From Alistipes sp. (GTDB taxonomy: Bacteria > Bacteroidota > Bacteroidia > Bacteroidales > Rikenellaceae): 35,973 bases of DNA. The notes under the pieces are model-generated. The model made no database searches. It worked only from the letters and a program-made list of their open reading frames with translations, and was not told where the DNA came from. Below, piece after piece: positions 17,320 through 24,606 of the stretch (its first letter is position 1; each line of letters starts with the position of its first letter). The stretch is from contig JAFUOK010000077.1 in NCBI GenBank assembly GCA_017481925.1, positions 1 through 35,973 on the forward strand, in the 5' to 3' direction. A program made the translations under genes and the position numbers.

Positions 17320-18345
17320 ATGAAACGTATTCTTTTAATCTGCTTTATGACACTTTCGACCACATTTTGGTCGAAAGCACAGCAAATCTCCTATTCGGCG
17401 GAGAAAATCTGGGACAACGGCATGCACAATGCCTTCACCTCGATCGAGAAATTCAAGGGCGAGTACTACATCACCTTCCGCGAGGGCGAGACCCACATCT
17501 TCGACAGCCGAGGCAATGCCGAGGGTAAGATTCGTATCCTCCACTCGAAGGATGGTCAGAAGTGGGAGGCTCTGCCAGCCATCGGCAAGGAGGGCTACGA
17601 CCTGCGTGACCCTAAGTTTTCCATAACGCCCGACGGCCGTCTGATGGTAATCATCGGAGGCTCTATATATAGAAATAAGGAGTTGGTGGGTAGTCAGCCC
17701 CACGTGATGTTCTCAAGCGACGGTCGCACATTCACCGAGCCGCAGCCCGTGAATGTGGACCCGAAGTACCGCACCGAGCGCGACTGGCTGTGGCGTGTGA
17801 CGTGGCACGGAGGCGTGGGCTACTCGGTAAGTTATGGCCGCAACGAGCAGGGACAGACACCGCTCTACCTCTACTCCACTACGGATGGCATCAACTATAA
17901 GCACATCACCTCGTTCAACATCGACAACTTCCCCAACGAGGCTACCATACGCTTCCTCAACGATGGCCGTATGGCTATTATGGTTCGCCGTGAGCAGGGC
18001 GATAGAGAGTGTATGTGGGGCGTGAGTGCAGCACCCTACACCGAGTGGGAGTGGAAGAAGATGGGTACGTTCCTCGGTGGTCCCGACTTTATCGTGCTGG
18101 ATGATGAGCATATCGTGGCAGGCGGTCGCACACTGTTGGGCTATGACGCCAAGACCTCACTCTTTGTCGGCACAAAGGATGGCAAGTTTGAGCAGACGGT
18201 GATTTTGCCCTCAGGAGGAGATACAAGCTATCCCGGCTTCGTGGTTGTGGGCGATGAGTTGTGGGTGTCGTACTACTCGATGCACGACTCAAAGAATGCC
18301 TCTATCCACCTGGCAAAGATACCCTTGTCGGTATTTGGGAAGTAG
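17320..18345 (+). CDS. secreted sialidase-superfamily (beta-propeller) protein
   Basis: A 341-residue secreted protein, started at MKRILLICF so that the signal peptide ends in SKA. Repeated Asp-box-like turns (SKDGQKW, SSDGRTF, STTDGINY) and YYITFREGE point to a sialidase/neuraminidase-type propeller. Proteins like this are often annotated as exo-alpha-sialidase or glycosyl hydrolase. I cannot identify with confidence the arginine triad, Tyr/Glu pair and Asp of true GH33 sialidases, although FREGE, RDWLWR and MVRREQGDRE supply candidate charged residues. It could act on another sugar or bind without cleaving. It has its own promoter and no close neighbour in the same direction. Downstream is a 370-nt gap full of inverted repeats. 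Confidence 0.75.
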   Translation: MKRILLICFMTLSTTFWSKAQQISYSAEKIWDNGMHNAFTSIEKFKGEYYITFREGETHIFDSRGNAEGKIRILHSKDGQKWEALPAIGKEGYDLRDPKFSITPDGRLMVIIGGSIYRNKELVGSQPHVMFSSDGRTFTEPQPVNVDPKYRTERDWLWRVTWHGGVGYSVSYGRNEQGQTPLYLYSTTDGINYKHITSFNIDNFPNEATIRFLNDGRMAIMVRREQGDRECMWGVSAAPYTEWEWKKMGTFLGGPDFIVLDDEHIVAGGRTLLGYDAKTSLFVGTKDGKFEQTVILPSGGDTSYPGFVVVGDELWVSYYSMHDSKNASIHLAKIPLSVFGK

Positions 18346-18365
18346 GAATTTTTGTTTTGCATAGC

Positions 18366-18415
18366 GTTACACCGTTACAGTAGTTACACCCCTTGTGACA
18401 CTGTAACGGTGTAAC
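18366..18415. repeat. 16-bp perfect inverted repeat
   Basis: Arms 18366-18381 and 18400-18415 are perfectly complementary around an 18-nt loop. The arms carry GTTACACC-type units, so the sequence resembles the neighbouring 9-bp array. No T-run follows, so a plain terminator is unlikely. It lies 20 nt after the stop of the sialidase-fold gene. Confidence 0.8.
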
Positions 18416-18428
18416 TGCGTAATGCAGA

Positions 18429-18518
18429 ATAGGCGGGATAAGTGTAATAAGTGTAATAGGTGCAATAGGCATAGGCTCGGTTATAACACTTATAACACTT
18501 ATAACACCTATTACACCT
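18429..18518. repeat. palindromic array of 9-bp units, copy B
   Basis: Ten 9-bp units in register: five on the left (ATAGGCGGG, ATAAGTGTA twice, ATAGGTGCA, ATAGGCATA), one centre unit (GGCTCGGTT) and four on the right (ATAACACTT twice, ATAACACCT, ATTACACCT). The centre GGCATAGGC is the reverse complement of the centre of copy A, so the two copies are the same element type in opposite orientation, 3 kb apart. Confidence 0.85.
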
Positions 18519-18530
18519 ATATTAACACAA

Positions 18531-18565
18531 AAATAGGTCACCCTACGGGGCGACCTATTTTCATT
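18531..18565. terminator. bidirectional terminator
   Basis: AAATAGGTC (18531-18539) pairs with GACCTATTT (18552-18560) with CC/GG inside the loop; T-rich on the right side and, read on the minus strand, also on the left. It separates the sialidase-fold gene (+) from the structured element and metallophosphoesterase (-). Confidence 0.75.
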
Positions 18566-18595
18566 ACTATCTACACAAAACCTATACTTACATAC

Positions 18596-18718
18596 GGTAG
18601 TTGTATAATACGTCTATTTTGGGGCTGGTCGCAGTCCAAGAAACCGCAGCATACTGAGGCGTATGTGAGGATTTCGAGGGCAAGCCAGACAACGAAAGAG
18701 GCGTATTAGGCGGCTACC
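18596..18718. repeat. stop-codon-linked structured element, copy 1
   Basis: A 123-nt element sharing its core with copies at 24059 and 32541. Plus-strand helices: GGTAGTTG/CGGCTACC outside (two G.T pairs), then a TA/GG internal loop, TAATACG/CGTATTA (18606-18612 with 18702-18708), CT-TTT/AAA-AG, GAAACC/GGATTTC with one bulge, and an apical CATAC/GTATG hairpin. The right edge is the last base of the metallophosphoesterase stop codon (CTA, 18718-18720). Invariant blocks are GGCTGGTCGC, CCGCAG, TGAGGA and AAGCCAGAC. Role unknown. Confidence 0.85.
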
Positions 18719-19896
18719 TACTGCACCTTTACAGTATGCTTGTGCAACAACTTACCCGTAGCATCCAGCACCTCCATTACGATCTCCTCCTTGGTGGCAC
18801 GCACCTTCACGCGATCGTTGTTTGAGTTTACCAGGATGGGGAACTCATTATCAGCATCACCCTTCTCCAGATAGCTGTAACGGTGGTTATGACCGCTGAG
18901 CATCACATCCACGCCCGACTCATTCAGCAGGGGCAGCAACAGACGCTTCAACTCATTATTACCATACCAGCCCGTACCCTTGGCAAAGGGGATATGTAGC
19001 AGAGCAATCTTCACAGGTGCCGAGCGGAACTCCTCGCTCTGTATAGCCTCCTTGAGCCACGCCGCCATAGCCTCGCGGTAGGCGTCATAGGCCGCCGTGC
19101 CACCGTACTCTATATCGCTGTCGGGCTTATCCTCGCCACTATCCAACACCACGAATGCCACAGGGCCCTCGCGGAACATAAAGTAAGGAGTATTGGTTGG
19201 CGATGGGAAAAGGTTAAGATACTCGCTAAAGCCGGGGCCACGCGTCTCGTGATTACCACGCACATATACCAACGGAAAGTCCGTGGCAAAGGTCTCCGTA
19301 GCGCGTGTCATAAAACCCTTCTCAATATCCTCGGTCGAACCCATAAAGCTCACCATATCGCCATTGAAGACCACGAAGTCGGGCTTCTCGCTGCGTATAT
19401 CTTTGGTCAGGGCCAGCATCATAGAGTCGCGGCCGTGGATATCGTTAATCATCGTGAATGTGCAATCCTCCTTCTTAAAGTCCATCGTGCGGATAGCATA
19501 CGGCGCACGCGAATAGACATCGCTGGCGCTGATATAACCGCTCGGCACGGGGTTATGGCCACTATCATCCACGCCCTGCTGATAGATGCGGTAGCGGTAT
19601 GTAGTGCCAGGCTTGAGGCCCGTAATACGCACGTGATGCACATCGGATACCACGTGACGACCCATAAAGTCCTCGTCGTAGCGGGGACGCTCCTCGGCAT
19701 AGAACGATGTACCATCGTCGGGTGCAATCTCCACCCAACCCATACAACGATCCGTAGAGGTCCACACCACGGTCATCTCCGTGTCGGTCACACCAACCAC
19801 CCAAGGGCCACACTTGGTCTTCACACGTGGAGGATCAGCCGCAAATACGGCCGCCACAGCCACAAGGGCCACAAAAGTCAAAAACAGTCTCTTCAT
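18718..19896 (-). CDS. secreted metallophosphoesterase with N-terminal Fn3-like domain
   Basis: A 392-residue protein resembling purple-acid-phosphatase-type metallophosphoesterases. A signal peptide (ends VFAAD) precedes a beta-sandwich domain of about 100 residues with the Fn3-like VRITGLKPGTTYRYRIY. The catalytic domain shows the metal ligands in order: DIHGR (about 145), NGDMV, RGNHETRG, LLHIPFAKG and GHNHRY. All five motif blocks are intact, so it should be an active phosphatase or phosphodiesterase in the periplasm or on the surface; the substrate is unknown. It is the last gene after an S41 protease and a 58-aa membrane peptide (17-nt gap to the latter). Its stop codon forms the edge of structured element copy 1. 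Confidence 0.88.
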   Translation of the reverse strand: MKRLFLTFVALVAVAAVFAADPPRVKTKCGPWVVGVTDTEMTVVWTSTDRCMGWVEIAPDDGTSFYAEERPRYDEDFMGRHVVSDVHHVRITGLKPGTTYRYRIYQQGVDDSGHNPVPSGYISASDVYSRAPYAIRTMDFKKEDCTFTMINDIHGRDSMMLALTKDIRSEKPDFVVFNGDMVSFMGSTEDIEKGFMTRATETFATDFPLVYVRGNHETRGPGFSEYLNLFPSPTNTPYFMFREGPVAFVVLDSGEDKPDSDIEYGGTAAYDAYREAMAAWLKEAIQSEEFRSAPVKIALLHIPFAKGTGWYGNNELKRLLLPLLNESGVDVMLSGHNHRYSYLEKGDADNEFPILVNSNNDRVKVRATKEEIVMEVLDATGKLLHKHTVKVQ

Positions 19897-19913
19897 AATT
19901 ATAGTTGTTTACG

Positions 19914-20090
19914 TTATTCTACCACAGGCTCTGCGCTCTCAGCCGCACTCTCCACAACCGTCTCCGCGCTCTCGGCCGAGAACAGGTCGTCGGGCAGCAT
20001 TGACTGATATGTACCCGCACCCAGCAAGGCAAAGACCATAACGGCCACCACGGCAAGCGAGAGGATAATACCTATAATCTTCTTTATCAT
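19914..20090 (-). CDS. 58-residue membrane peptide between protease and phosphoesterase genes
   Basis: An unrecognised small gene. It reads MIKKIIGIILSLAVVA and continues hydrophobic to about residue 27, then GTYQSMLPDD and a strongly acidic tail with three AES/SAE-type repeats. One transmembrane helix with a basic inside end and an acidic, probably periplasmic, tail is clear. It starts 2 nt after the S41 protease stop and ends 17 nt before the phosphoesterase start, so it is almost certainly co-translated with the protease. The tight fit in a 196-nt slot, start and stop in phase, and protein-like composition support coding. It could be a protease partner, anchor or substrate; that is inference. 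It is short enough to be missed by default gene callers. Confidence 0.72.
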   Translation of the reverse strand: MIKKIIGIILSLAVVAVMVFALLGAGTYQSMLPDDLFSAESAETVVESAAESAEPVVE

Positions 20091-20092
20091 AT

Positions 20093-21796
20093 CTACTTCT
20101 GAATTTTAATCACCATCTCGGGCAACTCACGGCTAATCATCGGCTCACCCTCCTCATGTTCGGGCATAGGCATCTGCTGTAAGATCTCCACCGAGCGAAG
20201 CAACACCTCGTCAATGGGATAGATGTTGTAGTAGAAGCCATCGTCCTCGAGGGCCGTATTGCGACCTATGTATGCACGCAGCTGCGCCTCCATAATCTTG
20301 CGCGAGCGGGCTATATCGCTCCTGACGGGTTTCACGCCCTGACGTGCAGCATACTGCACAAAGTCCTCGAAGAGTGTCTTATCGCCATCCAGCAACGCCT
20401 GCAACTCCTCCATCGTACGCACTGAATTGATAGCCTCACGGTGACGGTCGGCATACTCCAGCGTATAGCGGTAGAGGATATTGCGACCCGTAACCTCGAT
20501 GTAGTAGCGTGTCATATCCGTAGTATCCATCGGCACAAAGACATCGGGCATAATACCGCCACCGCCATATACCACCTTACCCTTCGGAGTGGTGAACTTC
20601 AGAGAGTCGGCAAAGTGGATGCTGTCGGCCGAGAAGAATTCGTTGTTGTTGTAGCGGCGCACAAGGTCCATATCATACTCCTCGTCATTGCCGTTGGTAT
20701 AGGGCTTCTGTATAGAGCGACCCGTGGGTGTGAAGTAACGTGCAATAGTCAGGCGCAGGGCCGAGCCATCGGGATAGGGAATCTGACTCTGCACCAGGCC
20801 CTTGCCGAACGAACGGCGTCCCACAATCGTACCACGGTCGTTATCCTGAACCGCTCCCGCCAGAATCTCCGATGACGAAGCACTACCCTCGTCAATCAGA
20901 ACCACCAATGCCAAATCAGTCGAAGTGCCACTGCCGTCGCTGTACTCGCGTGTCTGCTTACGCTCGCGATCCTCGGTATAGACAATGAGTTTACCGGCGG
21001 GCAGGAACTCGTTGGCAATCATAATAGCCTGATCGAGGAAACCGCCCGAGTTATCACGCAAATCGAATATCAGGCGCTTCATACCCTCCGCTCTGAGCTC
21101 CGCCAGGGCTGCCAACAGCTCAGTGTAGGATGTACGGGCAAACTGCGAGAGGCGGATAAAGCCAATATCGTCGGTTAGCATAAACGATGATTCGATGCTC
21201 TTGATAGGTATGGCATCACGCACCACCTGTACATCGACCAGATCGTCGATACCCTGACGCTTAAGCGAAAGTTTGACCTCCGAGCCACGCTTACCACGCA
21301 GACGCTTGACAATTTCGTTCTGCGGCATACCCACACCAGCGACCAACGTATCGTTAATCTCGATGATGCGGTCGCCAGCTACAACGCCCGCCTTGGCACT
21401 CGGGCCATTGGCGATAACGCTCAGCACGACGATAGTGTCGGAGGTAGTATTGAACGATATGCCCACGCCATCGAACTCGCCCTCAAGGGGTTCGTTTAAT
21501 TGCTGCATCTCACGCGCAGGGATATAGACCGAGTGGGGGTCGAGCTTCTCCATCATCATCGGGATGACCATCTCGGCCAAAGAGTCCATAGAGATAGAAT
21601 CGACAAAGCGATGCTCGATGAGCATACTTGTCTGCATAATCTTGTTGGTCATATTCATACCACTGCGGCTGACAATCGACCGCAGCTGTGTCTCGGCACG
21701 ATTGCGCCCCACAAACTGACCCAGCAGAATACCCAGCACCACTCCTACGGCAAGCAGCAGCGGAAATATAATAGCGTGTTTAGAATTCTTATACAT
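20093..21796 (-). CDS. S41-family carboxyl-terminal processing protease (CtpA/Prc type)
   Basis: A 567-residue protease, started at MYKNSKHAII (21796) so that the N terminus gives a membrane anchor (about residues 8-30). The longer frame start would add 22 residues unlike a signal. A PDZ domain follows at about 90-170 (EGEFDGVGISF, GPSAKAGVVAGDRIIEIND). The S41 core has LIFDLRDNSGG, the nucleophile Ser in GSASSSEILAGAVQDNDRG and the general-base Lys in RSFGKGLVQ. A 180-residue helical C-terminal extension is typical of Bacteroidota members. It would cut periplasmic or lipoprotein tails. It lies 87 nt after the DUF3078-like gene and is followed without gap by a 58-aa membrane peptide. Confidence 0.93.
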   Translation of the reverse strand: MYKNSKHAIIFPLLLAVGVVLGILLGQFVGRNRAETQLRSIVSRSGMNMTNKIMQTSMLIEHRFVDSISMDSLAEMVIPMMMEKLDPHSVYIPAREMQQLNEPLEGEFDGVGISFNTTSDTIVVLSVIANGPSAKAGVVAGDRIIEINDTLVAGVGMPQNEIVKRLRGKRGSEVKLSLKRQGIDDLVDVQVVRDAIPIKSIESSFMLTDDIGFIRLSQFARTSYTELLAALAELRAEGMKRLIFDLRDNSGGFLDQAIMIANEFLPAGKLIVYTEDRERKQTREYSDGSGTSTDLALVVLIDEGSASSSEILAGAVQDNDRGTIVGRRSFGKGLVQSQIPYPDGSALRLTIARYFTPTGRSIQKPYTNGNDEEYDMDLVRRYNNNEFFSADSIHFADSLKFTTPKGKVVYGGGGIMPDVFVPMDTTDMTRYYIEVTGRNILYRYTLEYADRHREAINSVRTMEELQALLDGDKTLFEDFVQYAARQGVKPVRSDIARSRKIMEAQLRAYIGRNTALEDDGFYYNIYPIDEVLLRSVEILQQMPMPEHEEGEPMISRELPEMVIKIQK

Positions 21797-21883
21797 CAAA
21801 TATTCATTAAAAAACCTAAGAATCGTAGCAAGCGGCGTACCATTTGCGTGCCGACGCACCACAACCCTACGGAGAGAGGGAGA

Positions 21884-23056
21884 CTACTTATTCTTGAACG
21901 TGTAGGTCAAGCCCAACGATATGAACGACTTGATCATCACCTGATCGCTCAACGCCTTATCGTAGTAGAGGTCCACCATAATCTGTGTCTGGAAATATGA
22001 CGATGCCTTGATCGTGATCGTGTTACGCCAATCAACTGTAGGATGCAACATCTCGTGACGAGGTACTGCCGCAGGCTCCAGACCCTCAGGACTGCCATCG
22101 GCTACCCACTTGTCGTGAGCCTCGAGGTAATCCTCGTAGTCGCGAATCTTCGAGAGTGAGCTCACATTGGTGATCCAACCATAGTAGCAGTAGAGGTTAC
22201 CGTTATAGCCGAGCCAGTTGTTCTTGCCCCACGTGCGTGCAAACTCAAACTTCACTGACGAACCACCCGTGAAGAAGAGGTGCTTGTCGATGTCGATACC
22301 GAACCAGCTCGTGTTACCACGACCACGGAAGTTTTCCTCGACCTGCGAGTTCTTGGCTATGATAGCATTACCAGAGAGGGGGAAGAACGAAATCTTGATA
22401 GGGAACTTCTTGCTCGGGCTGGCAAAGTCCATACCCACAGAGAAGTCCAGATAACCCGGAGCCATAAAGCCCGACTTCAAGTGCTCATCCTCCTGCTCGG
22501 TAGCACTCTTGTAAGAGTTTGAGAACTGGCTGCGGAACTTGGCCAGGGCGGTGTATGACCAGCGGTCGTTCACGGCCAACTTGGGCTGTATCTGCGCCCA
22601 GAACTCGTCGATATTCTTGAACCATATACCCTTCGAGTCATCCTCCTCGGTCTTGTAGTTCTGACGGCTGTAACCGTAGCGGGCATTGACCTGCGTGTTG
22701 TTCGAGAAACGTTTGTTGGTGTAGGTGTGCTTCAGGCCGAACGTACCCAGAATAGACATTGTATTGCTACCACCTTTCGACGATGATAGCCACGCATCGT
22801 TATACGAAGTCATCGAGCCCTGCAACGAGAGCGACACCTCCACATAGTTGCGCTCCTTGCGCAGACGCTGACGCTCCATCTTGGCACGTGCTTCGCTACT
22901 GAAGTCGGTGGCGATATTCATATCCTGCAGAGGGTTCTGCAGCTCCACGTTACCCGTAGATGTGGTCTTGGTCTCATCCTCAACGGTAAACTGTGCATAC
23001 GCATCGCTTACGGACAACGCAGCAAGGAGTGTCAATATAGTAAAAAGTCTCTTCAT
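21884..23056 (-). CDS. DUF3078-like outer-membrane protein
   Basis: A 390-residue secreted protein with a signal peptide ending SDAYA-QF. After a short coil (ARAKMERQRLRKER) the sequence is a series of amphipathic strands with many aromatic residues: WLSSSKGGSNTMSILGTF, TNKRFSNNTQVNARYGYS, DEFWAQIQPKLAVNDRW, and a C-terminal LGLTYTFKNK. This is the pattern of the DUF3078 barrel-like family of Bacteroidota, whose function is not established. The last strand ends in Tyr-Thr-Phe followed by three residues, a slightly unusual barrel terminus. A promoter box TAACTTTG (23095-23102) lies 39 nt upstream, close to the divergent nfo promoter. It may head the operon that continues to the S41 protease, since no terminator is visible in the 87-nt gap. 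Confidence 0.75.
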   Translation of the reverse strand: MKRLFTILTLLAALSVSDAYAQFTVEDETKTTSTGNVELQNPLQDMNIATDFSSEARAKMERQRLRKERNYVEVSLSLQGSMTSYNDAWLSSSKGGSNTMSILGTFGLKHTYTNKRFSNNTQVNARYGYSRQNYKTEEDDSKGIWFKNIDEFWAQIQPKLAVNDRWSYTALAKFRSQFSNSYKSATEQEDEHLKSGFMAPGYLDFSVGMDFASPSKKFPIKISFFPLSGNAIIAKNSQVEENFRGRGNTSWFGIDIDKHLFFTGGSSVKFEFARTWGKNNWLGYNGNLYCYYGWITNVSSLSKIRDYEDYLEAHDKWVADGSPEGLEPAAVPRHEMLHPTVDWRNTITIKASSYFQTQIMVDLYYDKALSDQVMIKSFISLGLTYTFKNK

Positions 23057-23094
23057 AAGGCTGTTTTTTTGATTTTACTTTTGAAATAACAATA

Positions 23095-23102
23095 CAAAGT
23101 TA
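23095..23102 (-). promoter_or_regulatory. TAnnTTTG box for the DUF3078-like gene
   Basis: Minus-strand TAACTTTG. It lies 20 nt from the divergent nfo box, so the two promoters share an AT-rich spacer and may compete. No clear -33 TTTG. Confidence 0.6.
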
Positions 23103-23122
23103 CAACTTTTAATAAAAATAGT

Positions 23123-23130
23123 TACATTTG
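23123..23130 (+). promoter_or_regulatory. TAnnTTTG box for nfo
   Basis: TACATTTG 31 nt before the ATG at 23162, giving a leader of about 25 nt. No clear -33 TTTG. Confidence 0.6.
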
Positions 23131-23161
23131 TAGAGGACTAATTAATCAACAATTTCGCATT

Positions 23162-24007
23162 ATGAAGTATTTTGGTGCACACGTGAGCGCATCGGGCGGC
23201 GTAGAGAACGCTCCGCGTAATGCTGCAGAGATAGGAGCAACGGCTTTTGCCCTCTTTACCAAGAACCAACGCCAATGGGCCGCGCCCCCACTCTCTGAGG
23301 CGCAGATCGAGGCTTTCCGCATGGCGTGCGAGGAGTGCGGCTATGCGCCACAGCAGATTCTGCCACACGATAGTTATCTAATAAACCTCGGCCATCCCGA
23401 AGCAGAGGGACTGGAGAAGTCACGCGCATCATTCCTGCACGAGATGGAGCGTTGCCAGCGTCTGGGTCTTGACCGCCTGAACTTCCACCCGGGCAGCCAC
23501 TTAAAGAAGATCTCCGAGGAGCAGAGCCTCGCCCTGGTGGCCGAATCGATCAACATCGCACTCGATCGGACCGAGGGCGTGACGGCCGTCATAGAAAACA
23601 CCGCAGGTCAAGGTTCGAATCTTGGCTATGCCTTCTGGCACCTGGCCTATATCATTGATCGTGTGGAGGATAAGTCACGTGTAGGCGTATGCCTTGACAC
23701 CTGCCACTCGTTCGCTGCAGGCTACGACCTATCGACCGAGGAGGGTTGCGAGCGTGTATTTGCCGAGTTTGAGCGTGAGGTGGGATTTAAGTATCTACGC
23801 GGTATGCACCTCAATGATGCTATGAAGCCGCTGGGTAGCCGTGTCGATCGCCACTCGCCGATGGGTGAGGGTTATCTGGGCATCGCACCATTCCGCTACA
23901 TTGCCCGCGATGCACGCTTTGACAATATCCCGCTCATACTCGAGACGCCCGACGAGAGCCGCTGGGCCGAGGAGATTGCCCTGCTGAAGAGTTTTTCGCA
24001 GGAGTAA
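23162..24007 (+). CDS. nfo: endonuclease IV (AP endonuclease)
   Basis: A 281-residue TIM-barrel DNA repair enzyme that cleaves the backbone 5' of abasic sites. All zinc-site blocks are present in order: GAHVSASGG at the start, [54 protein letters not shown] and LILETPDE. Length is normal and nothing is missing. It is a single plus-strand gene with its own promoter, divergent from the DUF3078-like gene, and it ends at a strong terminator shared with the opposing operon. Confidence 0.97.
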   Translation: MKYFGAHVSASGGVENAPRNAAEIGATAFALFTKNQRQWAAPPLSEAQIEAFRMACEECGYAPQQILPHDSYLINLGHPEAEGLEKSRASFLHEMERCQRLGLDRLNFHPGSHLKKISEEQSLALVAESINIALDRTEGVTAVIENTAGQGSNLGYAFWHLAYIIDRVEDKSRVGVCLDTCHSFAAGYDLSTEEGCERVFAEFEREVGFKYLRGMHLNDAMKPLGSRVDRHSPMGEGYLGIAPFRYIARDARFDNIPLILETPDESRWAEEIALLKSFSQE

Positions 24008-24023
24008 CAAAAGAAAATAACAG

Positions 24024-24055
24024 AAAAAAGCCTATCCGTGTGGATAGGCTTTTTT
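24024..24055. terminator. bidirectional terminator after nfo
   Basis: A 14-bp stem with A/T runs built in: AAAAAAGCCTATCC (24024-24037), GTGT loop, GGATAGGCTTTTTT (24042-24055). It serves nfo on the plus strand and the opposing operon on the minus strand. Confidence 0.92.
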
Positions 24056-24058
24056 CTT

Positions 24059-24179
24059 AAAATTGTATAACAAGAACTATTTTGAGGCTGGTCGCCGCCC
24101 GAGAAACCGCAGTTTGCTCGGCGCAAATGAGGATTTCGAGGGCAAGCCAGACGCCAAAAGAGTCTTGTTAGACGATTTT
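24059..24179. repeat. stop-codon-linked structured element, copy 2
   Basis: A 121-nt element. Helices: AAAATTG/CGATTTT outside (one T.G), TA/GA loop, TAACAAG/CTTGTTA (24068-24074 with 24164-24170), CTATTTT/AAAAGAG, then GCCC/GGGC, tandem GA/GA, GAAA-CC/GG-TTTC with one bulge, and a TTTGC/GCAAA apical hairpin that replaces CATAC/GTATG of the other copies. The right edge overlaps the stop codon TAA (24178-24180) of the stomatin-like gene by two bases. It lies 3 nt from the nfo terminator. Confidence 0.87.
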
Positions 24180-24576
24180 ATTCGCCTTTGGCTTCCAGGA
24201 TAGGCAGTCCCGCTTCGGTAGGAATGTAGATAACCTTATTTGCCGCAGAGTTCTGCTGTCGCACCCAAAGGTATTGGATGTAGGTCGGCGTCAGCGAGCC
24301 GTTCTCAATCTTGATAGCCTCGGCAGCACCCTGTGCTCGTACCACCTCGGCCTGTGCATTCAGTTTCTCGGCCTCGAGGTTAGCTTTTGCCTCCTCAATC
24401 TTGATTTGGCGATTCTGCTCTGCCTGCGCCAACTCCGCACGACCCTTCATCTCCTGCTGCCACACCTTGTATCGTGGCACACCAAAGAGGAAGAACGCAA
24501 TGATGATAAAACATACCAATGCAATGGACAAAACTCCACCTGCCGTGATTACGGCACCCTGATTTCTCTCGCTCAT
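24178..24576 (-). CDS. short stomatin/prohibitin-like membrane protein lacking the SPFH domain
   Basis: A 132-residue protein. One transmembrane helix at about residues 12-33 is followed by a charged Ala/Glu/Lys/Gln-rich helix (about 40-90) of coiled-coil type ending in AQGAAEAIKIENG. Then comes LTPTYIQYLWVRQQ with a short C-terminal tail. This is the layout of the C-terminal third of SPFH proteins (prohibitin, HflC, stomatin), where the AEA-rich helix and a following Leu/Pro/Tyr motif drive ring assembly. The SPFH domain itself is absent. It may be a compact scaffold or an adaptor for a full-length SPFH protein; function unknown. It lies 30 nt after a class-III aminotransferase and is the last gene of the cvpA operon, ended by structured element copy 2. 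Confidence 0.7.
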   Translation of the reverse strand: MSERNQGAVITAGGVLSIALVCFIIIAFFLFGVPRYKVWQQEMKGRAELAQAEQNRQIKIEEAKANLEAEKLNAQAEVVRAQGAAEAIKIENGSLTPTYIQYLWVRQQNSAANKVIYIPTEAGLPILEAKGE

Positions 24577-24606
24577 AGCTTTAAGTTTTAGTTGGTTATA
24601 CCTAAT

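Noticed and set aside
18422-18709. 95-codon plus-strand frame across array B and element copy 1
   Set aside because: Spans three non-coding structures; its translation is just the repeats read as protein.
23608-23625. tRNA T-arm-like GGTTCGAATC sequence
   Set aside because: It is inside the conserved nfo motif encoding GQGSNLG, and no acceptor or anticodon stem surrounds it.
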